Origin: Streptomyces sp. NBC_00258
GTDB taxonomy: Bacteria > Actinomycetota > Actinomycetes > Streptomycetales > Streptomycetaceae
NCBI RefSeq assembly: GCF_036182465.1
Contig: NZ_CP108081.1
Location: 434,001-498,000, forward strand
Reading direction: 5' to 3'
Length of the DNA stretch: 64,000 bases
A program made the translations under genes and the position numbers. This document shows, piece after piece, positions 50,341 to 59,374 of this stretch. The notes beneath the pieces were generated by a model. It was given only the letters and a program-made list of their open reading frames with translations. It was not told the DNA's origin and ran no database searches. The stretch's first letter is position 1, and the number at the start of each line of letters is the position of its first letter.

Positions 50341-50967
50341 GCCTTCGACGTGCTGCGTCTGGCAGGCACCACCACCCTGACGTGGGCGTACCGGCGGCGC
50401 CGTGCCGCACTTGAGGAACTGTTCAGCAAGCACCATTTGGCGGCGCCGTGGGCGCTGTGTCCGTCGACCACGGATCCGGATACCGCCCGTGAGTGGCTGA
50501 CGTGGTCGACGGTCGGCCTGGAGGGGCTGGTCTTCAAGCAGTTGGACACCCCGTACCGGCCGGCAGTGCGCGGGTGGCGGAAGTACAAGGTCCGCGAAAC
50601 CCAGGAGGCGATCGTCGGCGCAATCACCGGGCCCCTCTCCGCCCCCCGCAGCCTGCTGCTCGGCAGGCTCGATGCCGCCGGGCACCTTCAGTACACCGGC
50701 CGCACCACCACTCTGCCCCAGGCGGCCGGCCGCACTCTGGCCGGGCTGCTCGCCCCGGCCTCAAGCGAGCACCCGTGGACGGGCTGGACGTTCAGCGCGG
50801 GCTGGGGCACCCGCGACCAACTGAAGTTCCACCCCGTACACCCCGAGGTCGTCGTGGAGTTCCTCGCAGACACTGCGGTCGACGACGGCCGCTACCGCCA
50901 CCCCGTGCGCTTCCTGCGGGTACGCGAAGACCTCACCGTCGGCCAACTGCCGCTCTTCGGAGCCTGA
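50341..50967 (+). pseudogene. ATP-dependent DNA ligase, C-terminal part
   Basis: The frame continues the ligase: AFDVLRLAGTTTLTWAYRRR, STVGLEGLVFKQLDTPYRPA (motif IV, EGLVFK), VRGWRKYKVRETQEAIVGAI (motif V, KxK), then an OB-fold domain with SLLLGRLDAAGHLQYTGRTT and WGTRDQLKFHPVHPEVVVEF. It ends at TGA 50965-50967. Without a start or the lysine motif it cannot be active on its own. A terminator lies 60 bases downstream. Confidence 0.9.
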
Positions 50968-51029
50968 CCTCCGTCAAGGGGCAGCTACTCGACCGGCAGA
51001 TCCACGCACTCACCGAAGCGGAATGCACA

Positions 51030-51071
51030 AGGCCGGGCCCGCCGCCACGGGGGGAGTGACGGGCCCGGCCT
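51030..51071 (+). terminator. 12-bp perfect hairpin
   Basis: AGGCCGGGCCCG at 51030-51041 pairs with CGGGCCCGGCCT at 51060-51071. It would end the ligase transcript. Confidence 0.82.
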
Positions 51072-51155
51072 GAGTCCACGGTGCCACACCCGTCCCGGAC
51101 GCACACAGTCTCCCGGTGAAAATGTCTGTAACCACGGCTCCCATATGGCCACGGG

Positions 51156-51371
51156 TCAGATCGGCACGGACTCCACCAGGTCGGGGGCGTCGAGAAGGTA
51201 GAGCTCGGGATAGGTCCGCTCGTCCAAAATCAGGTCCTGCGCGGTCAGCGGTCGCTTCGTCTCAGGGGTGCGGAATCCGATCCCGGCGGCCTGCAGGGCT
51301 TCGTCCAGGCCTCTGAGCAACCGCCGACGTGTGGCCTCGTGCGACCGGTCACTGGTAGAGGAAGTCGACAT
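51156..51371 (-). CDS. Hypothetical protein, 71 residues
   Basis: ATG 51371 lies inside the 3' end of the upstream gene (23-bp overlap). The peptide contains SHEATRRRLLRGLDEALQAA, ETKRPLTAQDLILDERTYPE and ends LYLLDAPDLVESVPI. Helical first half, strand-rich acidic second half. No family recognised; translational coupling to the upstream gene is likely. Confidence 0.55.
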   Translation of the reverse strand: MSTSSTSDRSHEATRRRLLRGLDEALQAAGIGFRTPETKRPLTAQDLILDERTYPELYLLDAPDLVESVPI

Positions 51372-51771
51372 CGAACTCATCGAAGCCGACGAGGAGTTCG
51401 AGCGCCGTCGTTGCCGCCGCGAGCCGTTCCTCGGGCGTACACGCGGCGCATGCCTCGCACACTGCGCCAGTCGCTCCGTTGACGGTGCCCCAGTTGGCCG
51501 CGTAGGCCTGGGCCACGTCCCGGAACGCTGCGGTGGGGTGGAACGGTGCGTCGGCCGGCTCGCTCCCCTCCATGAGCACGTCCGGCAGATCACCGTAGGT
51601 CTCGGCAGTGACCAGACAGGCCCAGTGGACCAGGATCCCAGTGGTCGCAGGGTCGTCTTTGAGGAGGTCCAAGAGCTGCTGGCGGCACGGCTGGCAGTCG
51701 TCCATGACCGTGTCGTAGAGCTGAGTCACCAGGCCGACGATCGCGCCCTCCCGCTCCTCTTCGTACGCCAT
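51349..51771 (-). CDS. Hypothetical protein, 140 residues
   Basis: ATG 51771 (MAYEEEREGAIVGLVTQLYD) is preferred over the in-frame start at 51864. The acidic protein is mostly helical, with CQPCRQQLLDLLKDDPATTG, LVHWACLVTAETYGDLPDVL and a CEACAAC cluster near residue 105, so metal binding is possible. Ends VGFDEFDVDFLYQ. No family recognised. It precedes and overlaps the 71-residue gene. Confidence 0.6.
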   Translation of the reverse strand: MAYEEEREGAIVGLVTQLYDTVMDDCQPCRQQLLDLLKDDPATTGILVHWACLVTAETYGDLPDVLMEGSEPADAPFHPTAAFRDVAQAYAANWGTVNGATGAVCEACAACTPEERLAAATTALELLVGFDEFDVDFLYQ

Positions 51772-51992
51772 GGGAGTGGCCCACCTCCGTCGGTCATCGC
51801 CGCCATGGTCGTGGACGTGGTCGGTCGTGAGCACAACCCTGGACACGAAGGCCTCCGCAGGCACCGGTTACCGAAGAACGGAGTCATCGTCTCGCGGCGG
51901 CGCAGGCGGCAGAGGCCGTTTCCGAATTCCCTACCGCCCGGGCCTGCTGGCAGGGCTCCGCGTCCGTGAAGGACGACCGCTGGTGATGCGCG

Positions 51993-52108
51993 TGGCAGGG
52001 GTGGCAGGAGTAGTCGAACCTGCGGCATCCGGTTTTGGAGGCCAGCCGCCCGTCAGCCGTGTGAACAACGCTTCAGGTCAATACATCTAGCCTCTGAGCT
52101 ACACCCCT
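51993..52108 (-). tRNA. Degenerate tRNA-Trp-like sequence (CCA anticodon)
   Basis: Read on the minus strand, AGGGGTG-TAGCTC at 52108 and CACCCCT-GCCA ending at 51993 form a perfect 7-bp acceptor stem with encoded CCA. In between are an anticodon arm with CTCCAAA (CCA, Trp) and a T arm GCAGG/CCTGC. Two faults make it unlikely to work: the T loop has 10 bases rather than 7, and about 36-40 extra bases sit between the D arm and the anticodon stem. It is best read as a pseudo-tRNA, possibly an integration scar. Confidence 0.5.
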
Positions 52109-52166
52109 TCGGTGCGTCTCAGCTTGGCAGGATCAACAGACGGATCTCCAAGGGTTTTCCGGCGCC

Positions 52167-52838
52167 TCAGAGCATGCGCAGGACGCCGACGACCTTGCCG
52201 AGGATCTGCGCCTGGTCACCGGGGATCGGCTTGTAGGCCGGGTTGCGGGGCATGAGCCACACCTGGCCGTCCTGCCGACGCAGGAACTTGACGGTGGCCT
52301 CGTCCTCCAAGAGCGCGGCAACGATATCGCCGTGGTCGGCGCTGTCCATGCGGCGGACAATCACGATGTCGCCATCGCAAATCGCCGCGTCGATCATGCT
52401 GTCGCCGACCACGGTCAGGGCGAACATTTCCCCTTCGCCGACAAGTTGGCGGGGCAAGGAGTAGACGTCCTCGACCATTTCCTCGGCGAGTAGGGGCGCG
52501 CCGGCGGCGATTCGCCCGACGAGCGGTACGTCGACCGGTGCCTCGCTCCTGGATCCCAGGTCGGGTGCCCATGAGGGGCGGACCCGGTAGGCGCGGGGTC
52601 GGTGCGGGTCGCGGTAGAGGACGCCTTTACGCTCAAGGGCCATCAGCTGATGGGCGACCGAGGACGTACTGGCGAGTTTCACGGCCTGGCCGATCTCCCG
52701 CATCGACGGCGGGTAGCCCTGCCGGTCGACCGTCTCCGTGATGCAGCGGACGATGGCCGCCTGGCGGCTCGTCAGCTCCCCCTCAGCGGCCCGGGTGCCC
52801 GGAGGGCGGCCTCGGCGGGCGTGCGCGGTGTTCTCCAT
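52167..52838 (-). CDS. lexA: LexA-family repressor (paralogue)
   Basis: ATG 52838 follows GGAGG at 8 bases; the GTG at 52847 lies in that site. The 223-residue protein has the LexA winged helix (LTSRQAAIVRCITETVDRQG, PPSMREIGQAVKLASTSSVA) and the S24 peptidase domain with cleavage Ala-Gly in GRIAAGAPLLAEE, catalytic Ser in VVGDSMID and Lys in EATVKFLRR. All residues for RecA-stimulated self-cleavage are present. The accessory setting suggests a second LexA rather than the housekeeping copy. Likely autoregulated through the palindrome at 52860. Confidence 0.9.
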   Translation of the reverse strand: MENTAHARRGRPPGTRAAEGELTSRQAAIVRCITETVDRQGYPPSMREIGQAVKLASTSSVAHQLMALERKGVLYRDPHRPRAYRVRPSWAPDLGSRSEAPVDVPLVGRIAAGAPLLAEEMVEDVYSLPRQLVGEGEMFALTVVGDSMIDAAICDGDIVIVRRMDSADHGDIVAALLEDEATVKFLRRQDGQVWLMPRNPAYKPIPGDQAQILGKVVGVLRML

Positions 52839-52859
52839 CCGGGGCACCTCCGTACAAGA

Positions 52860-52872
52860 TCGTTCGGAACGA
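52860..52872. promoter_or_regulatory. Palindrome TCGTTCGGAACGA upstream of lexA-like gene
   Basis: A perfect 13-bp palindrome 22 bases before the start. It is not the canonical TCGAAC-N4-GTTCGA box, as the halves face the other way, so this LexA may use a different operator. Confidence 0.5.
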
Positions 52873-53061
52873 CCCTAACCCTCCAACCTCCATAAATGGA
52901 ACACCTTGTCGAATCTCTGAAATCCGGGGGACGGGCCGCAACTGCGCCTCCTGTGACTGTTCGCGCTTGTTGGCGGATGTTCACGGAGCTGGCGAGTCCA
53001 CCGCAGGCGATCACACGAGCGGTCCGGCAACTGCTCGACGGCACCGGTACGTCCTTGAGGC

Positions 53062-54882
53062 ATGACGTCTGCCGCAATCGAACCGCCATCCACCACCCCG
53101 CCGGAGTGGCCGCACTGCGGCCACGACGCCACCCCGGCCGCTCCGGTCGGCTGCCGCGGCATCCACGTCGGTGACCACACCGCCTGCCTGGCCCACCTGA
53201 ACCAGGCCGATCGCGCCGCCTACCTCGCGGCCCTGTCACCCGGCACCGACATCGACCACCGCGGCACCCCCTTCACCCCTGAACTACTGGACCAGCTACT
53301 CGCTGCCCTCCGCGACCCCACCACCGGTAAGCCCCACACCGGCGTCGCCTGGTTCGACGGGGCGTCCTTCTCCGGCGACGCCATGTTCAGCGGAGCGTCC
53401 TTCTCCGGCGACGCCATGTTCGACGGGGCGTCCTTCTCCGGCCCCGCCATGTTCGACGGGGCGTCCTTCTCCGGCCCCGCCGATTTCACCAACGCGTCCT
53501 TCTCCGGCCCCGCCATACTCAACGACGCGTCCTTCTCCAGCGCCGCCGTGTTCAGGAGAGCGTCCTTCTCCGCCGTCACGAGGTTCGACGGGGCGTCCTT
53601 CTCCTACGCCCACTTTGACTGGGCGTCTTTCTCCCGCGACGCCTGGTTTGACGGGGCGTCCTTCTCTCGCGACGCCGATTTCGAGGGCGCGTCCTTCTTC
53701 CACGACGCCCGCTTTGACCGAGCGTCCTTCTCCGGCGAGGCGCGGTTCAGCGGGGCACGGTTCGAGATGGCGCCGCACCTTGGGCCGCTGGTGTGCGGTA
53801 AGCGGGTGGTGTTGGACGGTGCGGTGTTCCAGCAGCCGGTGACGGTGGCGATCGCCGCCCGTCAGGTGACCTGTGCGCGCACCCGGTGGGCATCGACCGC
53901 CACGCTGCGCCTGCGCTACGTCGGGCTGGACCTGAGGGACGCGGTCTTCGAGTACCCGGTGACGGTTGCCGCCCGCCTGGACCCCTTTCTGCGTATGTCG
54001 GATGACCCGCTGCCGGAGACAGAGCTGTTCGGCCAGGAGCCCGGAGTGCGTCTGGTGTCGGTGGACGGGGTGGATGCCGCGCACCTGGCGCTGCAGGACA
54101 TCGACCTGGGTGCCTGCCGGTTCGCCGGCGCCGTCCACCTTGACCAGATCAAGGTAGACGGCTGGTGCACTTTCGCCAGCGCCCCCGCTGGCTGGGGCCG
54201 ACCCTTTTCCGGGCGGTGGCGCCGGCGCAACACACTGGCGGAGGAGCACTACTGGCGGGTGCGTACCGCCCGCCACCCTCACCGGGCCATCGCCCGCGGC
54301 TGGACCTCGCCGCAGGACGCCCCCGAGCTGAAGCCGGCAGCGGTGGCGGCGCTGTACCGGCAGCTGCGCAAGTCGTTGGAGGACGGCAAGAACGAGCCGG
54401 ACGCCGCCGACTTCTACTACGGCGAGTGCGAGATGCGCCGTCATGACGCCACCCGGCCCTGGGGTGAGCGGGCGCTTATGACCGCCTACTGGACCCTGTC
54501 CGGATACGGGCTGCGCGCCGCCCGCGCACTGGCCTGGCTGGGGGCGGCTATGGCCGCCACGATCGCGGTGATGGTGCTGTGGGGCCTGCCCGCCAATGAC
54601 CCGAAACCGACCACCACCGGCCGCCAGGTCGCCGTCGGACAGGAGATCGTCCTCACCACCGACACCCCCGACCCGGTCAACCCCACCGGTCCGTTGACCG
54701 AACGCGTCACCACCGAGCGGGGGGAGAAGGCCCTGCGGGTGGTGATCAACTCAGTGATCTTCCGCTCCTCCGGACAGGACCTCACCACCACCGGCACCTA
54801 CACCGAGATGACCTCCCGGCTGGCCGAACCTGTCCTCCTCGGCCTGGCCGTCCTCGCCGTCCGCAGCCGCGTAAAACGCTGA
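53062..54882 (+). CDS. Pentapeptide-repeat membrane protein with N-terminal zinc-like motif
   Basis: ATG 53062 follows TTGAGG. The 606-residue protein opens with WPHCGH...GCRGIHVGDHTACLAH, a possible zinc site near residues 16-45. Residues 95-235 are about fourteen 10-residue units ASFSGDAMFDG-like, that is paired pentapeptides (A-S-F-x-x), forming a right-handed quadrilateral solenoid. A second segment (LHLDQIKVDGWCTF) and a helical part follow (EEHYWRVRTARHPHRAIARG). The C-terminus has two membrane segments (LAWLGAAMAATIAVMVLWGL, PVLLGLAVLAVRSRVKR) around an outside loop. Streptomycetes have many such proteins; role unknown. Confidence 0.82.
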   Translation: MTSAAIEPPSTTPPEWPHCGHDATPAAPVGCRGIHVGDHTACLAHLNQADRAAYLAALSPGTDIDHRGTPFTPELLDQLLAALRDPTTGKPHTGVAWFDGASFSGDAMFSGASFSGDAMFDGASFSGPAMFDGASFSGPADFTNASFSGPAILNDASFSSAAVFRRASFSAVTRFDGASFSYAHFDWASFSRDAWFDGASFSRDADFEGASFFHDARFDRASFSGEARFSGARFEMAPHLGPLVCGKRVVLDGAVFQQPVTVAIAARQVTCARTRWASTATLRLRYVGLDLRDAVFEYPVTVAARLDPFLRMSDDPLPETELFGQEPGVRLVSVDGVDAAHLALQDIDLGACRFAGAVHLDQIKVDGWCTFASAPAGWGRPFSGRWRRRNTLAEEHYWRVRTARHPHRAIARGWTSPQDAPELKPAAVAALYRQLRKSLEDGKNEPDAADFYYGECEMRRHDATRPWGERALMTAYWTLSGYGLRAARALAWLGAAMAATIAVMVLWGLPANDPKPTTTGRQVAVGQEIVLTTDTPDPVNPTGPLTERVTTERGEKALRVVINSVIFRSSGQDLTTTGTYTEMTSRLAEPVLLGLAVLAVRSRVKR

Positions 54883-54969
54883 CCCCCACGCCGCAAAGGA
54901 GACAGTAGATGCCCCGGCCACCGGACACTGAAGCGATCGGGGCATTACATCGCCCCGGATCGCAGCACG

Positions 54970-55014
54970 GAAGATTTCAGTGCCCAGGTGACAACCACGC
55001 CCACTGAAATCTTC
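54970..55014 (+). terminator. 13-bp hairpin
   Basis: GAAGATTTCAGTG at 54970-54982 pairs with CACTGAAATCTTC at 55002-55014, 88 bases after the pentapeptide-repeat gene. The 19-base loop is large for a terminator. Confidence 0.6.
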
Positions 55015-55613
55015 TGTGGGCCCGACAGAACTGGCCATGGCGACGACGGATTCGCCAACTATCGCGAACATGCCTCGCCAACGGCGATGAACAGAACCGC
55101 CGTGACCAGCCGGGACACATCGGCCCACTCGCCAAGTACAAGGAACGGTCACACCTCCCCGCCTTGAGCTTCGGCCGCAGCACGGGGAGGCGTCCACTTA
55201 CCGCAAGGGCCATGAGACGCGGGCGCGTGAACGCCGGGGCCGACATTTCTGAACGCGCGCCGTCATACGACGCGGACGGCCGGTGGCTCTGGCCGCCCGC
55301 GGTCCACCCGTCGGGTCATTGCTCCAGCCACAGAATCAGGGCACGACGCACCAACTCCCTCACCACACCCGACACCACCCACCCGCAGCCGGTCTTCAAC
55401 GCCTCGCGCCGCCAGGCCCGGTCACGCCACTTCTCCGCGAAATTCGCCATCGCCTACCCCTCCTCGTTTGCCGACCCGGTTGGCCTGCCAGCGACATTGG
55501 ATTCAGGCCGGGGTGGGGTTCAGCGACCGCGGACGCTGCTGAACAGGACATCAACGCAGGCCAGACCTGGTGAAATTGGCGTTCAGCGGAGGTTCAGACT
55601 GAACGGGGGACGA
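55015..55613. other. Gap without a convincing gene
   Basis: The plus-strand frame is open from 55164 into the next gene, but its first 150 codons have shadow composition. Minus-strand frames are also unconvincing. Nothing else recognised. Confidence 0.45.
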
Positions 55614-56900
55614 ATGGACGACCAGCCAGCGCCCGAGCGCCTCGCGCACCAACTGCGGGAGCTCAGAAGAAACGCGGGCGATCCCTCGTACGCCACGATC
55701 GAGCGCTGGGGTCGGCAGCAGACTCCCGCCGTCAACCTCGGCAAGAGCAAGCTCAGTCCGTGGTTCAAGGGCACGAGCGTGCCGACAGACGGCCCGCCCT
55801 TCACCAAACTCGTCGAGCTGCTCGAGGCCCGCGCTTTCAAGACGTCCGCAACCCCCCAACGAGGGGTTCCCGCGTGGCGCGCGATGCGCAACGCGGCAGA
55901 CCAGGAACGGCGTCGCACCGTCTCAGGCGGCCCCGCGCCCTCAAGAGGCGACACTCCGTCCATCCGGAACGGAGCAGAGGTCCGGCTTCCCGCGGCAGCC
56001 GATGCCGACAAGGCCGGCCGAATCCTGCGGCTGCTGCCGCCGGACGGGCCCTGGCAGGGCTGGCTGCGCAAGGCCGAGACCATGTTCCGGGTGCCCCTGA
56101 GCGTGAGCAACGTCGTGTGCGACGCCCTGCCTGCCCTGGACGACGACAAGTTCAAGTACGTCGACCCCGAGCTCCAGCACGCTCATGAGGCCATGCTGCA
56201 GAGTCTGACGGCGCTCTGCTTCGAGCTGAACGGCATGACTGACATCTCCGATGAGGGGCAGGAGATGCTGGAGATCAGCCACCCGGGCACCGCCGCGGAA
56301 CGCAACGAGCTCAACCGACTGGCTTGCCAGGCCCGAGACCAATTCATCAACCTCTACTGGGATCTGGTCAACCTGCTCAACGTCAGGGGCATCGCCAGCC
56401 CGGCGGAAGTCTCAGGCCCGACCTCGACTTCGGGCGCCGCGTCGCTCGACATCACAGTGGAGTTGCAAGCCGGCTACACCGTGACCGGCGGCAGCGTCGC
56501 GTTGCTCCCGATCGAGGTTGCGGGCCAGGTACGCTCCGAGGACTTCTCCGGTCCGTACTTCGTCGCGGTGCGGGTCTCCAACCCAAGTCCGGTCAGTGTG
56601 CAGATCGCCGGGGCTGGCATCGACATCGACTGCGGTGCACAAGTCGTACTTCCGTACCTACTTCCTCCCCTGGGCCCCGGCGGCGGACAACTCCCCTTCG
56701 ACCTGGGCAGTCACGCTGGCGGGGGCGCCGTGGGCAGTGCCGCCGAGTTTGGCCACAGCTTCCGCATGATCGCCGAGCAGGGTGGGACGCCTCAGCGGGT
56801 GCGCGCCTTCGCACGCGTGGGGTCCGGCGCCCTCTTTCATGGCCCTTGGGTCCCGGTCGCTGCGCTGGTGCCATTTCTGACAAGGGTCTTTACCGAGTAG
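55614..56900 (+). CDS. Protein with streptomycete HTH-like N-terminus, 428 residues
   Basis: ATG 55614 follows AACGGGGGACGA. The first 75 residues (RLAHQLRELRRNAGDPSYAT, then KSKLSPWFKGTSVPTDGPPF) have the pattern found at the start of many Streptomyces STAND and regulatory proteins. A helical middle follows (YVDPELQHAHEAMLQSLTAL, ARDQFINLYWDLVNLLNVRG). The last 150 residues look like a beta sandwich (ITVELQAGYTVTGGSVALLP, VRVSNPSPVSVQIAGAGIDI). No catalytic motif is visible. Function unknown. Confidence 0.65.
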   Translation: MDDQPAPERLAHQLRELRRNAGDPSYATIERWGRQQTPAVNLGKSKLSPWFKGTSVPTDGPPFTKLVELLEARAFKTSATPQRGVPAWRAMRNAADQERRRTVSGGPAPSRGDTPSIRNGAEVRLPAAADADKAGRILRLLPPDGPWQGWLRKAETMFRVPLSVSNVVCDALPALDDDKFKYVDPELQHAHEAMLQSLTALCFELNGMTDISDEGQEMLEISHPGTAAERNELNRLACQARDQFINLYWDLVNLLNVRGIASPAEVSGPTSTSGAASLDITVELQAGYTVTGGSVALLPIEVAGQVRSEDFSGPYFVAVRVSNPSPVSVQIAGAGIDIDCGAQVVLPYLLPPLGPGGGQLPFDLGSHAGGGAVGSAAEFGHSFRMIAEQGGTPQRVRAFARVGSGALFHGPWVPVAALVPFLTRVFTE

Positions 56901-57047
56901 GGCTCTCTGGTTCACGTGGGTGCCCCGTACTGCCGAAGGCGTCCGTGTCCCCCGGTGCAGGCGATGGACTCGGCCCCAGCGGGCCCATTCCGGGCACGCT
57001 GACGATCACTTCCGCTTCCCCACGCTCATGAAGGCTGTCAGCGATCT

Positions 57048-57791
57048 TCAGGTCGATGCCGGTGCATACCGGTGGACGACCGGTCCGAGGTAGTCCACGT
57101 GAGGGCCGTGGAGTGTTCCCAGGTCGGCCGGGGACCGTACGAACGCGATCTGGTCCAGTTCGGGCTCGCTCCCGGACGCCGCGGCGGAGGAGATCACCGC
57201 TGCGAACCGCTCGCGCATCAGCGATGCGGGGCGGCGCGGTGCCACGAAGTGCACGCCGATGTTCCCGGTCGTGCCGCGGGTGATGCCCCACAGCGTCAGG
57301 TCCTCTGGGGACGTGTCGATGCCGGTTTCCTCGGCAAGTTCGCGGACGGCGTTCTGCCGCAGCGCCGCAGTGTCGAGGGGGTCGTTGCCGTCGGGGTATT
57401 CGACGGATCCGCCTGGCAGCTGCCACCGGCCCGGGGTGGCGGTCAACGGTGACATGCGTCCGGCCAGAAGCGCCCCACCGTCGGTGGGCTGCAGGACGTC
57501 GACGAACAGGGATGGCAGCGGATGGGCGTCGGGGACCCAGCGAAGGGCGTAGTGCCGGTAGGTCACCCGAGTCCAGCGTAGGGCCAGGGTGTCCGGTCCG
57601 GCCTGGTCCAGGCCGGCGCATGCGACGACCGGTCCGTCGAACAGACCCGGATTGGCTTGGGCCTTCTCGTCCCAGATGCGGTCGCGTGCACGCTGGTGGT
57701 CCGGCGACAGCTGCGGCGGGGGCTCTTCGACCAGGTGGAGCTCGCGGGCGCTGAGGATGTCGACGGAAGGCTGCAGGAGCGGCTGTGTCAC
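57048..57791 (-). CDS. Nudix hydrolase
   Basis: I start at GTG 57791 (VTQPLLQPSVDILSARELHL). The 247-residue protein has a Nudix box with an unusual expansion: GGSVEYPDG...AVRELAEETGID, where the first Gly-to-Glu part is separated from REUxEExGU by extra residues. The catalytic REL-EE core is intact. Substrate likely a nucleoside diphosphate linked to another moiety. It is the last leftward gene of the cluster, 250 bases after a decayed Nudix relic. Confidence 0.83.
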   Translation of the reverse strand: MTQPLLQPSVDILSARELHLVEEPPPQLSPDHQRARDRIWDEKAQANPGLFDGPVVACAGLDQAGPDTLALRWTRVTYRHYALRWVPDAHPLPSLFVDVLQPTDGGALLAGRMSPLTATPGRWQLPGGSVEYPDGNDPLDTAALRQNAVRELAEETGIDTSPEDLTLWGITRGTTGNIGVHFVAPRRPASLMRERFAAVISSAAASGSEPELDQIAFVRSPADLGTLHGPHVDYLGPVVHRYAPAST

Positions 57792-57984
57792 CGGTTCAGA
57801 CTGGCATAAGAGCCCCGTCCTCCCCCGCGCTTTCGGGTGCTTCATTCTCGGTGCCGAACCTGCGTACGGACGGCTCCGATGTGAATCTCGTCCGTCTTCT
57901 CGTTGAGGGATCATCCGCGTTGACGCTGTGGAGACCTTGGTGAGCTCCGCGAGCTGGGTCCTCTCGACCGTCTTCTCGTCAAAC

Positions 57985-58161
57985 TGAGTTCGCCCCGCAG
58001 TTCGCGGAGCGTCGCCGTGGGGTCCTCACGCTCCTCCAGCCGCCGCCGGGGGTGGCCCAGAAGGCGCCTTTCTCGTCGAGACCCAGCAATAGGACGCGTG
58101 CGTCGACGTCGAGGAGAATGACGCGGGCGGCTTCCCCCGGCGGTGGAGCGGCGGTGGTCAT
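57985..58161 (-). pseudogene. Frameshifted and truncated Nudix gene
   Basis: From ATG 58161 the frame reads EAARVILLDVDARVLLLGLD and FWATPGGG; a 1-base loss then shifts to LEEREDPTATLRELRGELSL, the middle of a Nudix box. The catalytic Glu-Glu is lost and the C-terminal half is missing. Confidence 0.78.
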
Positions 58162-58265
58162 GCATCCAGCGTGGGGCTTGGCGAGCCGAGGCCGGGCGCG
58201 GCCGCGGGCCAGGTGGTCGGAGTGGACCGGTGGTCCTGTCCGCACGACCCGAGGGCGCCTTGTTT

Positions 58266-59201
58266 TCAGCTCATGCGATAGCCGAGTAGGGCGAGACCGG
58301 CGGCGGCGGCGCGCTGCTGGTAGGCGCGCAGGCCAGGGGCGCCGGGTGGTGCAGGTTTGCGGGCGTTGCGGTGCCAGTGGCCGGTGAGTGCGGCGAGGAA
58401 CGCCGTGGTGGTGCCGGGGCTGTCGGCGGTGGCGGGGTGGTCGCGGAGCAAGCGGGCGATGCCTGCGGGCGCATGCCCGGCGAGCACGAGCTGCGGCGCG
58501 AGGGAGGCGGCGTCGATACAGGTCGGACCGGTGGTGGCGTGTGCCCAGTCCACGAAGGTCACGCCACGGTGGTGGTCGCGGACCATGTTGTCGGCCCGCA
58601 GATCGCCGTGGACGATGCAGTCTCCGTGGGCGAGGGCAGGCCAGGCGGCTTCCAGCTCGGCGAGCTGCGGCAGGTGGTTGCGGGCCTCGGGGGCGAGATC
58701 GGCCGACGGGGCGGAGAGCAGCTCGTTCCAGCCGTGCAGACCCGCCACCGTGGACGGTGTGGTGCTCACCGCCGCGGCGTACGGCGCCGGGGCGGGGCTG
58801 GAGGTGAGCTTGTCCAGGAGAGCCCAGGTCTGTTCGGCGTCGCCGGAGGCCGGGGAGAGGTCGGGATGGGGGCCGTCGAGGTGGGCGATGACGACGGCGG
58901 TCCAGTCGGCGTCGCGGTGGATGCCCAGCAGCTCCGGGGCCGGGGCACCGGGCGGTAGCGCCTCAAGGACGGCGGCCTCATGCATGTTGGCGGCGGTCAG
59001 CGGATCGTCGTCGGGGGCCGCTTTGACGAAGACCCGTCGGCCGTCGGCCAGGCGGAGTGCGGCGGCGAGCTGGTGGCCGAAGCCGCCGGCGGGGGTGACC
59101 GTGTCGGTGACGGGTGCGCCGAGGGCGTCTTCGAGGCGGGCGCGCAGAGGCAGGGGGACATCGGTCCATTGCAGACGGCCGCTGGTGGGCAGTACAGGCA
59201 T
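58266..59201 (-). CDS. APH-family phosphotransferase
   Basis: ATG 59201 gives a 311-residue aminoglycoside-phosphotransferase-fold protein: GGFGHQLAAALRLADGRRVFVKAAPDD (nucleotide loop and Lys), then VHGDLRADNMVRD (Brenner motif, catalytic Asp) near residue 195 and VTFVDWAHATTG (metal-binding Asp). All kinase residues are present. The substrate is unknown: antibiotics, sugars and nucleosides are all possible. It follows the 15-codon ORF and hairpin at 59279-59343. Confidence 0.85.
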   Translation of the reverse strand: MPVLPTSGRLQWTDVPLPLRARLEDALGAPVTDTVTPAGGFGHQLAAALRLADGRRVFVKAAPDDDPLTAANMHEAAVLEALPPGAPAPELLGIHRDADWTAVVIAHLDGPHPDLSPASGDAEQTWALLDKLTSSPAPAPYAAAVSTTPSTVAGLHGWNELLSAPSADLAPEARNHLPQLAELEAAWPALAHGDCIVHGDLRADNMVRDHHRGVTFVDWAHATTGPTCIDAASLAPQLVLAGHAPAGIARLLRDHPATADSPGTTTAFLAALTGHWHRNARKPAPPGAPGLRAYQQRAAAAGLALLGYRMS

Positions 59202-59278
59202 TTGGGGCAGCTCTCAGAGATCCGGTGAAATGGGTGGCGAGGTGATGGGGTGCGCGCCGAGCCGGACCGCGAGTCGGG

Positions 59279-59299
59279 CTGAGGAACGAGGTTCCTCAG
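59279..59299 (-). promoter_or_regulatory. Hairpin overlapping the stop of the 15-codon ORF
   Basis: CTGAGGAAC at 59279-59287 pairs with GTTCCTCAG at 59291-59299 around GAG. The TGA stop of the short ORF lies in the stem, the layout of a translation-sensitive attenuator. Confidence 0.55.
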
Positions 59300-59343
59300 T
59301 ACTCCAGCTCGACGCCGGGTGCTCGTCGCCGCATCACGCGCAT
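59296..59343 (-). CDS. 15-codon ORF, leader peptide or peptide precursor
   Basis: ATG 59343 lies 10 bases after GAGG. The peptide is MRVMRRRAPGVELEY, then TGA inside a 9-bp hairpin. It starts 30 bases downstream of a strong terminator for the HAD gene and 95 bases before the phosphotransferase start, so it opens a new transcript. Arginine-rich leader peptides control several resistance genes by ribosome stalling; the RRR has the +x+ form known from macrolide-arrest peptides. Alternatively it could be a short substrate peptide of the nearby enzymes. No comparative evidence available here. Confidence 0.45.
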   Translation of the reverse strand: MRVMRRRAPGVELEY

Positions 59344-59374
59344 TCGCCTGTGTCCTCTGAGTGCAGAAGTGCAA

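Noticed and set aside
59279..59299. Hairpin as a plain terminator
   Set aside because: It lacks a T-run, and the downstream kinase needs the transcript to pass; attenuation fits better.
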